A DNA stretch of 61,014 nucleotides, from NCBI GenBank assembly GCA_002724575.1, contig PBPC01000048.1, forward strand, positions 1 through 61,014, read 5' to 3'. This document shows, one piece after another, positions 45,572-54,527 of the stretch. Made by a program: the position numbers and the translations under genes. The first letter of the stretch is position 1; each line of letters starts with the position of its first letter. The notes beneath the pieces are model-generated. The model was not told the origin of the DNA. It made no database searches and was given only the letters and a program-made list of their open reading frames with translations. Source of the stretch: Gemmatimonadota bacterium (GTDB lineage: Bacteria; Gemmatimonadota; Gemmatimonadetes; Longimicrobiales; Gaopeijiaceae).

Positions 45572-46455
45572 TGAACAAAAACCTTTCTCGGTTGCAGATA
45601 ACCCTCTCCAGTTTCAGCAATGGCGATAAGGGTTCCGGCTTTTGATACAGCCACAAGCTTAGATGTAACTGGGTTTTCAAATGGAATCGTATTCCCGCAG
45701 GCAAGCTTCTCTGCGTCAATCTGACTGACCTCCACTGAAGGCAGGTGTCCTACAGCTCTTAGGGGATTGATTGATCTCTTTTCAATTCTAGAAACATCAC
45801 AGAGATGATCGACCTTTACTGCCTCTTCTACCGAAAAATCACCGACCGAAGTGCGGCGCAGCTCAACCAAATGAGCTCCGACTTTCAGTTTAGCACCTAT
45901 GTCCCTAGCCAGAGATCTAACGTACGTACCACTGGAGCAACGCACTCTGAAACGAAGGATCGGTAGATCCATAGCAAGTAACTCAAGTTGGTGAATTCTG
46001 ATATTCTGGGCTGGTAGATCAACAAATTCTCCACGTCTAGCACGGTGATGCATTGGCACTCCCCTAATCTTCTTTGCAGAGAATTGAGGAGGGACTTGTC
46101 CTAAGTTTCCCTGGAATGAAGTGAGCACCTCATCAATCTGGTCGGCGGTAAGACATTCCCATCCTCTAGACTCATTAATCACGTCTCCTTGAGCATCTTC
46201 AGTCGTTGTTGAAACCCCCAGTAAAGCCACAGCATCGTAAGACTTATCCAACCCGACCAAGTATTCTGATAACCGAGTTGAATATCCGACGCACATTAGA
46301 AGGAGTCCTGAGGCGAACGGATCTAGGGTACCTGTATGTCCCACCTTCGAAGTCCCTAGTGCACGGCGCAGCATAATAACCACGTCGTGGGATGTGGGTC
46401 CCGGAGGTTTGTCGACAGGAAGAACAAAGCCCAGCCCCGGGCCAACAGAATTCAC
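45568..46455 (-). CDS. truB: tRNA pseudouridine(55) synthase
   Basis: Forms pseudouridine 55 in the T-loop. 'VDKPPGPTSHDVV', the catalytic 'GHTGTLDPFASGLL' (Asp) and 'YDAVALLG', 'SSGTYVRSLARD'. 295 residues with a PUA-like C-terminus. GTG start coupled to rbfA by GTGA. Confidence 0.97.
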   Translation of the reverse strand: MNSVGPGLGFVLPVDKPPGPTSHDVVIMLRRALGTSKVGHTGTLDPFASGLLLMCVGYSTRLSEYLVGLDKSYDAVALLGVSTTTEDAQGDVINESRGWECLTADQIDEVLTSFQGNLGQVPPQFSAKKIRGVPMHHRARRGEFVDLPAQNIRIHQLELLAMDLPILRFRVRCSSGTYVRSLARDIGAKLKVGAHLVELRRTSVGDFSVEEAVKVDHLCDVSRIEKRSINPLRAVGHLPSVEVSQIDAEKLACGNTIPFENPVTSKLVAVSKAGTLIAIAETGEGYLQPRKVFVQ

Positions 46456-46826
46456 TCGAGATTTTCCTCGTCTTCATCCAAAACCGGTGAAAGCACATCA
46501 GAAAGGATTTCCTCAATACGGCGGGCCTGGTCTAAAGAGTGGTCTTGCTGAAATCGCAGTTCTGGAACGCGACGCAAGTGCAGTGACCGGCCGAGTTCCC
46601 GACGAAGAAACGGTGCTGCAGCTTCAAGCCCGGCAAGCGACTCACTCAATTCATCATTTGGATTCTGGGGGCGGACGTACACCCGGGCTGAACCCAAATC
46701 CCCAGCAACCTCGATACTCGTAATAGTCACTGGACCAACCCGAGGGTCTCTCACTTTCCTTCGAACCAGCTCAGAAACCTCACGCTTAAGCTGTTCATTG
46801 AGCCGAGCCAAGCGCTTAGGCATCAT
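46452..46826 (-). CDS. rbfA: 30S ribosome-binding factor
   Basis: KH-fold assembly factor for 16S maturation. 124 residues with 'RLNEQLKREVSELVRRKVRDPR', 'VTITSIEVAGDLGSARVYV', 'LHLRRVPELRFQQDHSLD' (each a family block). An acidic C-terminal tail. The start overlaps the ylxP stop by one base (TGATG). Confidence 0.96.
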   Translation of the reverse strand: MMPKRLARLNEQLKREVSELVRRKVRDPRVGPVTITSIEVAGDLGSARVYVRPQNPNDELSESLAGLEAAAPFLRRELGRSLHLRRVPELRFQQDHSLDQARRIEEILSDVLSPVLDEDEENLE

Positions 46827-47107
46827 CAGTGGATCCTCTTCTGCACCGAGACGATAACAGCGCCTCCATTACGCTCCACAAAACTATCCAGTTTATCCAA
46901 AACAGACTCTGCATAGCGCCCATCCGAAGCAACCAGGGCTATAGTCAGTTGAGCTCTCTTATGCACATCTTGAAAAGCAGTCTCTGCCACAGACACGTTG
47001 AACTTATTTCGTAATCGGTCCTTCAAGGATCTGAGGATAGATCGCTTCTCCTTGAGCGACGAACATCCCGGAAGATTCAAGTCCCACACGGCTGAGGCGA
47101 TAACCAT
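46826..47107 (-). CDS. ylxP: DUF503 family protein YlxP
   Basis: The 93-residue ferredoxin-like protein has 'LPGCSSLKEKRSILRSLKDRL' and 'NVSVAETAFQDVHKRAQLTIALV', the family hallmarks. YlxP-like proteins lie between infB and rbfA in many bacteria and are linked to ribosome assembly. Position and sequence agree here. Confidence 0.9.
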   Translation of the reverse strand: MVIASAVWDLNLPGCSSLKEKRSILRSLKDRLRNKFNVSVAETAFQDVHKRAQLTIALVASDGRYAESVLDKLDSFVERNGGAVIVSVQKRIH

Positions 47108-47163
47108 CTAACCTATGCCCTTCTGAGTAACTGCCTTAGGAAACTAGGACTTCGTAGATAGGG

Positions 47164-49863
47164 TCATAGGGTCCGGGCAACTTCCTCAACCGTGTAGCAT
47201 TCAATGAAATCACCAACCTTCACATCATTAAAGTTCTTGATACCGATGCCACACTCAAATCCCTCCCGAACTTCTTTCACATCGTCCTTGAAGCGCTTTA
47301 GCGAACTCACTTCGCTATCGTATACGACTATCCCGTCACGGATAATCCGCGCATAACCCTTACGATCAATTCGACCTTCAGATACATAACACCCGGCAAT
47401 TGTACCCAGTTTTGTGATCTTGAAGGTTTCGCGAACCTCCGCCGTACCCTCTATCGCCTCTCTTCGCTCTGGCGCTAGCATCCCCTCAAGTGCCGCTGTT
47501 ACTTCGTCCACAGCTTCGTAGATCACATCATAAGCACGAATCTCCACACCCTCTCGATCCGCTGACTGACGTGCTGCCGTTTGCGGGCGTACACGAAAGC
47601 CTAGGATTACCGCCCCCGCAGTCTGGGCAAGAAGTACATCTGACTCATTGACTGCACCAACTCCCCGATGGACGATATCGACCTGTACTTCATCGGTGCC
47701 TATTTGTTCGAGGGCATCGGATAGTGCTTGAACAGAACCATCCACATCCCCTTTTATAAGCAAGGGGAGAGTTGAAAGCTCACCTGCCACAGCAAGTGCC
47801 CCGAAATCGCCTAGGTTGACAGCACGTTCTCGAATACGCAGTTGCTTTTCTCTCTCCAAACGCTGTCGGTTCTCTGCGATCTCTGAAGCTCTGTCAGGAT
47901 CGATCACCTGAAATGTGTCTCCAGCTTGAGGCACGCCACCCGCGCCTAGAACTTGCACTGGCATTGCTGGGCCGACTTCGTCAATGCTATGCCCACGCTC
48001 ATCAAGGAGAGCTCTCACTCTACCATCAAAAAATCCACAGATAAACGAGTCACCTACTCGTAGTGTACCACTCTTAACGAGCACCGAAATGACAGGACCC
48101 TTACCAACATCTAGCTGAGCCTCAATAACAGTACCCTGAGCATCTCGGTTTGGGTTTGCCTTGAGTTCAAGCATCTCCGCTTGGAGTAGCACTTTTTCAA
48201 GAAGTTCTTCGACCCCTTCTCCCGTCTTAGCTGACACATCAACCGCAAGTACATCGCCACCAAAATCTTCGACATTAATATTATGCTGTAATAGTCCTTG
48301 TTTAACCTTGTTTGAGTCCGCAGCGGGAAGATCAATCTTGTTAATGGCAACGATTACGGGCACACCGGCATTGGCTGCATGAGAAATTGCCTCAACGGTT
48401 TGCGGCATGACAGAGTCGTCTGCAGCAACTACTAGGATCACAACATCAGTTACCTCAGCACCTCGCGCTCTCATTGCAGTAAAAGCAGCATGGCCCGGAG
48501 TATCCAGGAAGGTGATGCTACGATCTTCCTCAAGATCTACGCGATAAGCTCCAATGTGCTGGGTGATCCCACCTGCCTCACCAGCAACCACATTTGTGTC
48601 CCTAATACGATCTAACAGAAGGGTCTTTCCATGGTCAACATGCCCGAGAACGGTAACAACTGGAGAACGTGATTTCAGATCCTCAGGCGCATCTTGCACC
48701 TCTTCGAACTCCGGCTCTGCAACATACTCTTCCTCTCGAACCGCAGTAAAATTGAACTCTTCCAATAGCATTTCGATTTGATCAAAATCAAGCCGCTGAT
48801 TAATGGTCACTAGGAGCCCTAGGTTTTTGAACGCAGACCCGATGATATCTGTCGAAGATACATCAACGAGGTCAGCTAACTCTGCAATTGTAAGGAACTC
48901 ATTTACCCGAACGGTTGTGCGCTCTCTTTCTTCCTCCTGTCGCTCCTGCTCAACCTGGGCTTCTTGCTCTTCAACTGTTTGGCGCCCTTTCTTTTTCCTT
49001 CGCTTTTTCCCAGAACCTCCTTTGATCTCAGCCATGACGCGCTGGATATTTGACTGCACAGCATCCTTGTCCACACGCTGTCGCTTCTTGCCCTTCTTCT
49101 TCTCTTTGCGTTGCCGTCGACCATCAGGTGTATAACCCTCAGCCTGGATTCGAACCTGACCACCTGGTCCAGCACTGGCAGCAGGAGAGGGAGAGGGAGA
49201 GGGAGAGGGAGTCGTTTGAAGAATTTTCCTGACTGGACCACCCTTTCGTGCTGACTCTAGGGGCTCCGCTTTCTCTGGTGCCGAACGATCTTGAACTTCA
49301 GTTTCTTCTTCAATTGCCTCAGAAACCTGTGAGCCTTCATTTTCATCAAGCGCACTATCCGTTTCTGTTAGTTCTTCTTCATCTGATTCCAGTTCACCTA
49401 GATCCTCCAGAACTTCTGTAGCCTCCGGGCTCGTCTGAATACCGAGATCCAAATCTTCTGACTCAGAATCTTCTTCGTCCTTCCTAGTTTCGGGGGCCGA
49501 TGGGTCAGCAACAGTTGTATCCTCTTGCTCAGGCACACCTTCCACCTCGGCGCCTTCCTCAGTCGACCCGACATCAGATTCGGTTGTAACCTCAGGCTCC
49601 GGTGGCGGGACCTCGGATGCCCGGCGGCGGCGGCGACGACGACTGGGTGAGGGCGATGCTTCTTCTAATACTGCCTGGATCGCCTTAGCCGGATCAGAAT
49701 GACCAGCTCTTCGCTCACGCTCAATCTTCGCAAGGACTTTAGCCTGTTGGGCATCGTTAATAGCTGAACGTGCACCGGTAACAGGGATCCCCATCTGCCG
49801 AAGTAGCGCTATAAGAGTATCAGCTTCTACTCCAAGGTCTCTTGCAAGCTCCTGGACACGCAT
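47164..49863 (-). CDS. infB: Translation initiation factor IF-2
   Basis: The 899-residue GTPase delivers initiator tRNA to the 30S P-site. An N-terminal IF2_N module ('[21 protein letters not shown]') precedes a long acidic and Ser/Pro-rich linker (about 65-300), lysine-rich patches and a second IF2_N module. The G domain has 'GHVDHGKT', 'DTPGHAAF' and 'NKID', and domains II-IV follow. The linker contains an SPSPSPSP run encoded by a GGAGAG-type hexamer repeat (49184-49211). It follows the L7Ae-like gene after seven bases. Confidence 0.98.
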   Translation of the reverse strand: MRVQELARDLGVEADTLIALLRQMGIPVTGARSAINDAQQAKVLAKIERERRAGHSDPAKAIQAVLEEASPSPSRRRRRRRASEVPPPEPEVTTESDVGSTEEGAEVEGVPEQEDTTVADPSAPETRKDEEDSESEDLDLGIQTSPEATEVLEDLGELESDEEELTETDSALDENEGSQVSEAIEEETEVQDRSAPEKAEPLESARKGGPVRKILQTTPSPSPSPSPAASAGPGGQVRIQAEGYTPDGRRQRKEKKKGKKRQRVDKDAVQSNIQRVMAEIKGGSGKKRRKKKGRQTVEEQEAQVEQERQEEERERTTVRVNEFLTIAELADLVDVSSTDIIGSAFKNLGLLVTINQRLDFDQIEMLLEEFNFTAVREEEYVAEPEFEEVQDAPEDLKSRSPVVTVLGHVDHGKTLLLDRIRDTNVVAGEAGGITQHIGAYRVDLEEDRSITFLDTPGHAAFTAMRARGAEVTDVVILVVAADDSVMPQTVEAISHAANAGVPVIVAINKIDLPAADSNKVKQGLLQHNINVEDFGGDVLAVDVSAKTGEGVEELLEKVLLQAEMLELKANPNRDAQGTVIEAQLDVGKGPVISVLVKSGTLRVGDSFICGFFDGRVRALLDERGHSIDEVGPAMPVQVLGAGGVPQAGDTFQVIDPDRASEIAENRQRLEREKQLRIRERAVNLGDFGALAVAGELSTLPLLIKGDVDGSVQALSDALEQIGTDEVQVDIVHRGVGAVNESDVLLAQTAGAVILGFRVRPQTAARQSADREGVEIRAYDVIYEAVDEVTAALEGMLAPERREAIEGTAEVRETFKITKLGTIAGCYVSEGRIDRKGYARIIRDGIVVYDSEVSSLKRFKDDVKEVREGFECGIGIKNFNDVKVGDFIECYTVEEVARTL
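49184..49211. repeat. Hexanucleotide microsatellite GGAGAG in infB
   Basis: About 4.7 uninterrupted copies of GGAGAG on the plus strand; the coding strand reads Ser-Pro repeats. Length changes by whole units keep the infB frame. Confidence 0.9.
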
Positions 49864-49870
49864 TCTTTAC

Positions 49871-50197
49871 CTAATCCCTCCCTTCATCCACCATGATTTC
49901 ACCATCTATGCTTTCCAAAAGTCGCCCCGCTAGGGACGCATCTGTCACCGCAACCGCTGTTATTGGAGCCCTCCCAATTGCAGCTCCCAGGGTTGTCCTA
50001 TCCCCAAGTAAGACCTGGGGGATTATCCGTTTCCGTATAGTTCGCCTAATCTTGTCTAGTTGAGTTAATGAAGCATCTTCAGCCATCAAGACGAGACGTG
50101 CCTCACCTTGACTTATCGACCGACGAGTAGCGGCAGTCCCAGGGGCGACTGCACCAGCCCGTCGCGCCAAGCCCAGAATCTGGAGCGCCTCAGTCAT
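49871..50197 (-). CDS. ylxQ: L7Ae/L30e-family ribosomal-like protein (YlxQ type)
   Basis: From the ATG at 50197 the protein has 108 residues: 'ALQILGLARRAGAVAPGT' at the N-terminus, 'LVLMAEDAS' and 'LGDRTTLGAAIGR' are typical of YlxQ, a kink-turn RNA-binding fold. A longer frame to 50236 adds 13 residues overlapping nusA and is less likely. It lies between nusA and infB as in Bacillus. The usual ylxR neighbour is absent. Confidence 0.87.
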   Translation of the reverse strand: MTEALQILGLARRAGAVAPGTAATRRSISQGEARLVLMAEDASLTQLDKIRRTIRKRIIPQVLLGDRTTLGAAIGRAPITAVAVTDASLAGRLLESIDGEIMVDEGRD

Positions 50198-51608
50198 CTG
50201 ATTCTTCCGAGTCCGAAGCTTGTTCTCCAACTTCATCTATCAGAGCATTAGGATTCTCTTCAAGCTCCCCAGAATCCTCGCTCTGGGTTCCCTCTCCACC
50301 TCCATCACCGGCATCACCCTCAACTACAGTCAGGGCTTCAATTAGTTCTAGGATGCGGTCCGTATCCTTCTCACCCAGCCCTTCAATCCCCAAGAAATCT
50401 CTTCGCTCAAGGTCAATTATTTGAAGAAATGTATCGTAGCCCGCTGCTCCTAGAGCCCCCAGTGTAGCTGGCTGCAGATCAAGCTCAGATAATGGGAAAT
50501 CTGAAGTCTCATATTGTTCCTCAGCGATAGCATTAAGAACTGAGATGTCTGCACCTTTTTCGACCCATTCACGTGAGCCGTATAAATCGATCTGCCAGCC
50601 AATCAGTTGTGAAGCAAGTCGAACGTTTTGCCCATTTCGCCCAATCGCCAAGGATAGCTGGTCTTCGTCTACAATCGCAGTAATAACCTGTCTCTCAGTA
50701 TCACTGATAACTTTGGAGACTCTAGCCGGAGCAAGTGCGCGTCGGGCGAAGACATCGGTGTCCGGGTGCCAAGGAACAATATCAATACGTTCACCACCTA
50801 ACTCCGAAACCACCGCCTGGACTCTTGAGCCCTTTAATCCAACACACGCACCAACAGGATCAATAGACTCATCCCGACTATAGACAGCTATCTTCGTGCG
50901 TCCGCCAACCTCCCGTGAGATCTCGCGAATTTCAACTATACCCTGAAAAATTTCTGGTACCTCAAGCCTGAAGAGTGCTGCCACAAATAAGGCATCGGCT
51001 CTCGACAGGATCAGGCGCGGGCCCTTTGGACTTTCCTCCACTTTTTTAAGGACTGCTCTGATCGGATCCCCTTGGCGGAATCGCTCTCGTGGATTCTGCT
51101 CTTTCCATGGTATGATTGCTTCTGCATCTCTGGAGCGGTTGAGCATAACTACCAGCTTACCTCTCTCAGTCTGCTGAACTTCACCTGAAAGTAGCTCCTT
51201 CACTTCATCCGAGAATTCATCCCGAATACGGTCACGCTCATTATCTCTAACTAGCTGTACAATGCGCTGTTTGACGGCCATTACCGCATTGCGACCGAAA
51301 TCTTTGAAGTCCACGGGGACTTCCATCACATCCCCTACCTCAAAGGTTTCGTCGTCCCAGCGAGCTTCTTCCAGTAATATCTCACTCGCTGGGTCTTCCA
51401 CTTCAGCAACAACCCGGCGAAGTACTACGATATCAAATTCCCCAGTCACATCATCTATCGCTATTTCAGCTTGGACGGTTGCTCCGTAAATGCGGGCCAA
51501 ACCTGCAAGGATCCCTTCCTTGACAAGATCGGTCATTTCCTCATCTGAGAGGTTCTTAGTTGCAGCAACATCCCGAAACGCGGTCACGATCTGTTCTGCT
51601 TTAGCCAT
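50190..51608 (-). CDS. nusA: Transcription termination/antitermination factor NusA
   Basis: The 472-residue protein has the N-terminal RNAP-binding domain, an S1 domain (around 135-200), two KH domains ('DPVGACVGLKGSRVQAVVSELGGERIDIV' region; 'LAIGRNGQNVRLASQL'), and a helix-hairpin-helix C-terminal segment ('FLGIEGLGEKDTDRILELI') with an acidic tail. It modulates pausing, termination and rRNA antitermination. Follows rimP after ten bases. Confidence 0.97.
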   Translation of the reverse strand: MAKAEQIVTAFRDVAATKNLSDEEMTDLVKEGILAGLARIYGATVQAEIAIDDVTGEFDIVVLRRVVAEVEDPASEILLEEARWDDETFEVGDVMEVPVDFKDFGRNAVMAVKQRIVQLVRDNERDRIRDEFSDEVKELLSGEVQQTERGKLVVMLNRSRDAEAIIPWKEQNPRERFRQGDPIRAVLKKVEESPKGPRLILSRADALFVAALFRLEVPEIFQGIVEIREISREVGGRTKIAVYSRDESIDPVGACVGLKGSRVQAVVSELGGERIDIVPWHPDTDVFARRALAPARVSKVISDTERQVITAIVDEDQLSLAIGRNGQNVRLASQLIGWQIDLYGSREWVEKGADISVLNAIAEEQYETSDFPLSELDLQPATLGALGAAGYDTFLQIIDLERRDFLGIEGLGEKDTDRILELIEALTVVEGDAGDGGGEGTQSEDSGELEENPNALIDEVGEQASDSEESDD

Positions 51609-51618
51609 CTTTATTTCC

Positions 51619-52110
51619 TTATTTCCACTTAAAGACGAGATGGGCCTTACGTATCTCTGACTTCGGAACCGCTATTTCTTCTCCATCTAGAAGTCGAAGT
51701 CGAACTGCTGTCACCTCAATATCACTATCTTCCAGGCCCAATAATTCACCCTGCAGTCTCTTATCTCTTCCGGCTAGAACCTCGTGTCCATGTAGTACAA
51801 CCTGTTCACCTCTAAAGCGGCTAAAATCCACAGCCTTTTTTAGTGGCCTGTCGACTCCTGGAGACGAAACCTCTAGCACATAACGCTCTGAAAGAGATTC
51901 ACGTGAATCGAGCCAAGGCTCTAGTTCCCTACTAATTCGAGCACAGTCTTCAACAGTTAGTCCTCTTCCGGGGACCGAGTCATACTTATCAACACGAAGT
52001 CTCAGCACAGGTCGCACAGAACTACCCGCCCAATCAAGATCTACTAACTCGAAACCCAAGTCTGCGACTTGGTTTTCTAAGCCATTCTCTATCTCCGGCA
52101 TGGGACGCAA
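51619..52110 (-). CDS. rimP: Ribosome maturation factor RimP
   Basis: Needed for 30S maturation. About 163 residues with 'LGFELVDLDW', 'RISRELEPWLD' and 'YVLEVSSPGVDRPLKK' signatures. Start choice: GGAGG (52118-52122) lies exactly seven bases before the TTG at 52110, better than the ATG at 52101 (16 bases) or the TTG at 52128. First gene of the rimP-nusA-ylxQ-infB-ylxP-rbfA-truB-ribF-rpsO-pnp series. Confidence 0.93.
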   Translation of the reverse strand: MRPMPEIENGLENQVADLGFELVDLDWAGSSVRPVLRLRVDKYDSVPGRGLTVEDCARISRELEPWLDSRESLSERYVLEVSSPGVDRPLKKAVDFSRFRGEQVVLHGHEVLAGRDKRLQGELLGLEDSDIEVTAVRLRLLDGEEIAVPKSEIRKAHLVFKWK

Positions 52111-52134
52111 AATGCAACCTCCAATCAATCAATA

Positions 52135-52162
52135 GGGGTACACCGCCAGAGCGACGTACCCC
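52135..52162. repeat. Inverted repeat GGGGTAC-N14-GTACCCC upstream of rimP
   Basis: Perfect 7-bp arms at 52135-52141 and 52156-52162, just upstream of rimP and downstream of the murA terminator. It could be an operator or leader hairpin of the rimP-nusA operon. Confidence 0.45.
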
Positions 52163-52174
52163 ATTCAACACCGA

Positions 52175-52205
52175 ACAAAAAAGCGGGGGCGAACTTCTCC
52201 CCCAC
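52175..52205 (-). terminator. Intrinsic terminator in the murA-rimP spacer
   Basis: On the minus strand a GGGGG (52199-52203 complement) / CCCCC (52185-52189 complement) stem is followed at once by CGCTTTTTTG. This is the clearest rho-independent terminator in the window. It would end murA transcription before rimP. The remaining spacer to murA (52206-52400) shows no gene. Confidence 0.8.
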
Positions 52206-52400
52206 TAAAAAAATAAGAACCACCTGAAGGCAGTTCCGCTACTTGTTTAAGATAAACGAGGTCTCGGGCCTACTCAAGCTCCCTGATAGGGGACAATCAT
52301 CTTTCTTATTAGTGTCAACTCCCACCTCTTAGAAATTGCACTTTTCCTGCGGGCTAATTACTTCTTGAGGATCTTCGAGGATAAGAACAAGTACCCTGGT

Positions 52401-53690
52401 TCAATCACTGCTAGTCTCAATTCTCTCTATCACAGCGCCCAAGGCTATGAGACGTTCATCAATGGTTTCGTAACCTCTTTCAATTTGACCAATATTCCTG
52501 ATATGGCTTGTACCCTGCGCACCTAATGCTGCCAATAGTAGTGCCATACCCGCACGAATATCCGGGCTATCAACTACACCACCCTGGAGCGTAGTGGGGC
52601 CAACTACAACGGCCCGGTGAGGATCACAGAGAATTATGGAAGCTCCCATTGAGACGAGCTTGTCTGTGAAGTACATGCGTGACTCAAACATTTTCTCATG
52701 CACCAAAACACTACCGACACATTGAGTTGCCGCAACAATCGCGATTGATGTAAGGTCAGCGGGAAACGCTGGCCATGGTCCGTCATCTAGTTTTGGGACA
52801 TGCCCGAATGCGTCCTTGCGGATCACGAGTTCTTTAGATCCATAAACATGCAGGTCTGAACCCTCTACGCTGCATTCTATACCAAGACGACGAAAACCCA
52901 TGATCGTTGAATCAAGATGCTCAACAGGGGCGTGCTCTATAGTGATGTCACTTCGGGTAACAGCCGCAAGTCCAATGAAAGATCCAGTTTCAATATGGTC
53001 AGGACCAATCGAAAAATCGGTGCCTCGGAGTTCATCAACACCCTCAATCTCCAGGACATGTGTCCCGATGCCCTCAATCCGAGCTCCCATCTTATTCAAC
53101 AATCTGCATAAATCCTGAACATGGGGCTCGGCAGCCGCATTTCTCAGTCGCGTTTGGCCTCTCGCACAAACCGCAGCCATAATAGCGTTTTCAGTACCTG
53201 TGACCGAAGGCTCGTCTAAAAATATGTCCGCAGCCATAAGTTCATCAGAGGTAATCGTGAAACCTCCGTTAAGAGCCACCGAAGCACCTAAGGCTTCAAA
53301 CGCCATAAAATGCGTGTCCATTCTGCGCCGCCCGATGACATCTCCACCGGGAGGTGGCAATTCCACTTTACCGAAACGGGCCAAAAGGGGGCCCGCTAGA
53401 AGCAGTGAGGCCCTAATTCTAGCTGCTAGCTCCCTCTCCACCGAACTTGTTCTTACTCCGCCTGTATCAACAATTAGATCGTTTCTTCCGATCCAAGAAA
53501 CGTCACTACCTAAAGCTATGAGAATGTCTAGGAACGTGAGAACATCCCTTATTCTAGGGACATTACGGAGTGTTACCGGGCTCCGGGATAAGAGTGTTGC
53601 CGCCAAGCACGGGAGTGCTGCGTTCTTATTACCCGCAGGCCTTATCCGGCCCTCAAGATGACGCCCACCTTCTACCGCAAAGGTCCCCAT
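52401..53690 (-). CDS. murA: UDP-N-acetylglucosamine 1-carboxyvinyltransferase (Asp variant)
   Basis: First committed step of peptidoglycan synthesis: transfers enolpyruvate from PEP to UDP-GlcNAc. 429 residues, EPSP-synthase fold, with Lys22 in 'AGNKNAALP', 'GPWPAFPADL' and 'DIRAGMALL'. The active-site loop reads 'PGGDVIGRR' where the usual enzyme has 'PGGCAIGxR'. The catalytic Cys is thus Asp117, the substitution known to make MurA fosfomycin-insensitive in Mycobacterium, Chlamydia and others. GGAG precedes the ATG by five bases. Monocistronic by context, ending in the terminator at 52175-52205. Confidence 0.95.
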   Translation of the reverse strand: MGTFAVEGGRHLEGRIRPAGNKNAALPCLAATLLSRSPVTLRNVPRIRDVLTFLDILIALGSDVSWIGRNDLIVDTGGVRTSSVERELAARIRASLLLAGPLLARFGKVELPPPGGDVIGRRRMDTHFMAFEALGASVALNGGFTITSDELMAADIFLDEPSVTGTENAIMAAVCARGQTRLRNAAAEPHVQDLCRLLNKMGARIEGIGTHVLEIEGVDELRGTDFSIGPDHIETGSFIGLAAVTRSDITIEHAPVEHLDSTIMGFRRLGIECSVEGSDLHVYGSKELVIRKDAFGHVPKLDDGPWPAFPADLTSIAIVAATQCVGSVLVHEKMFESRMYFTDKLVSMGASIILCDPHRAVVVGPTTLQGGVVDSPDIRAGMALLLAALGAQGTSHIRNIGQIERGYETIDERLIALGAVIERIETSSD

Positions 53691-53968
53691 AGTCTCCGGG
53701 AAAATCAGTGATGGAGGGACACACTGTTGCCGGTCTTGTGACCCCGCCGTAGGAACTCGAAGATACCGCCCGTCTCAGCCCAACAGCAACCTATCCATTG
53801 CTTTTTCACAGGAACCGTTGAGGTTCGATATCGCCTACTCAAGAACGTCGCTCCTTGTTTCATTTGGGGATCTCATGGGAATCGCAGGATCTGTGCCAGT
53901 GCCGTTCCCGGAATATACAGCGCTCTTTGACCTAGATATCTGAGCGACTGGATCGTTAGACTTCAACT
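53691..53968. other. Divergent intergenic region between murA and the coiled-coil gene
   Basis: 278 bases with the murA ribosome site at its left edge and, presumably, divergent promoters. A plus-strand frame stays open from about 53741 to 53943, but its only ATG (53876) would give 22 codons. No repeat or RNA gene was seen. Confidence 0.4.
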
Positions 53969-54493
53969 ATGCTACATAGACTACCCGCGACTCTCCAGTC
54001 AAACACACTCCAAGACCCTACTCTTATCTCAACTCTAGCAGATATTGCGATAATCCTGGTCGGTGTTGCCATCCTTGCGGCATCTGTCGTCCTGGTACTC
54101 CTAGCCCTCAGGGTCAACGCTACCCTCAAGAGTCTGAGCCAAAACCTCGGCCCAGTATCAGATCGGGCCCGCTCAATATCAGATAATGTAGAGTTTATTA
54201 CTCAGGCCCTTAGAACGGATGTAGAGCGTTTGAATGCATCCGTTAAGGGATTGAATGATCGCCTGCACCAGGCCTCAGGCCATATGGAGCAACGTATAGA
54301 AGAATTCAATGCACTGATGGAAGTGATTCAGAGTGAAGCAGAGGGTGCCTTCATCAAGACAGCAGCAGCGGTCAGGGGTGTTAAAGAGGGGGCTCAGAAG
54401 CTAAGCAAGGCTGCAAGAACGAAGACACGAAGAACAGAAGCTAGTGATCAAGAAGCCAACGCTAATGATCCAGCTTCTGAATCTTTTGAGTAA
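53969..54493 (+). CDS. Single-pass membrane coiled-coil protein (DUF948-like)
   Basis: The 174-residue protein has one membrane helix ('IAIILVGVAILAASVVLVLLAL', about 26-47). A long amphipathic region ('VNATLKSLSQNLGPVSDRARSISDNVEFI', about 49-150) resembles DUF948 or methyl-accepting-type coiled coils, and a Lys/Arg then acidic tail follows. It may be an envelope-associated structural protein; function unknown. The only plus-strand gene in this half, divergent from murA and convergent with gatB (34-base gap). No clear ribosome site. Confidence 0.7.
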   Translation: MLHRLPATLQSNTLQDPTLISTLADIAIILVGVAILAASVVLVLLALRVNATLKSLSQNLGPVSDRARSISDNVEFITQALRTDVERLNASVKGLNDRLHQASGHMEQRIEEFNALMEVIQSEAEGAFIKTAAAVRGVKEGAQKLSKAARTKTRRTEASDQEANANDPASESFE

Positions 54494-54527
54494 TGACGTA
54501 GATGCTCGGCTACAAGGGCTAATGTCA

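Noticed and set aside
49140-49160. GATTCGAAC string resembling a tRNA T-loop
   Set aside because: Inside the infB reading frame; no acceptor or anticodon stem can be formed around it. A similar string near 18607 lies in the TPR gene and was rejected for the same reason.
53200-53661. 153-codon plus-strand open frame
   Set aside because: Antisense to murA, whose conserved motifs prove the minus-strand frame.
53741-53943. Open plus-strand frame in the murA divergent spacer
   Set aside because: Looks protein-like but has only one ATG, 22 codons from the end, and matches no family I know; an open frame of this length is expected by chance.
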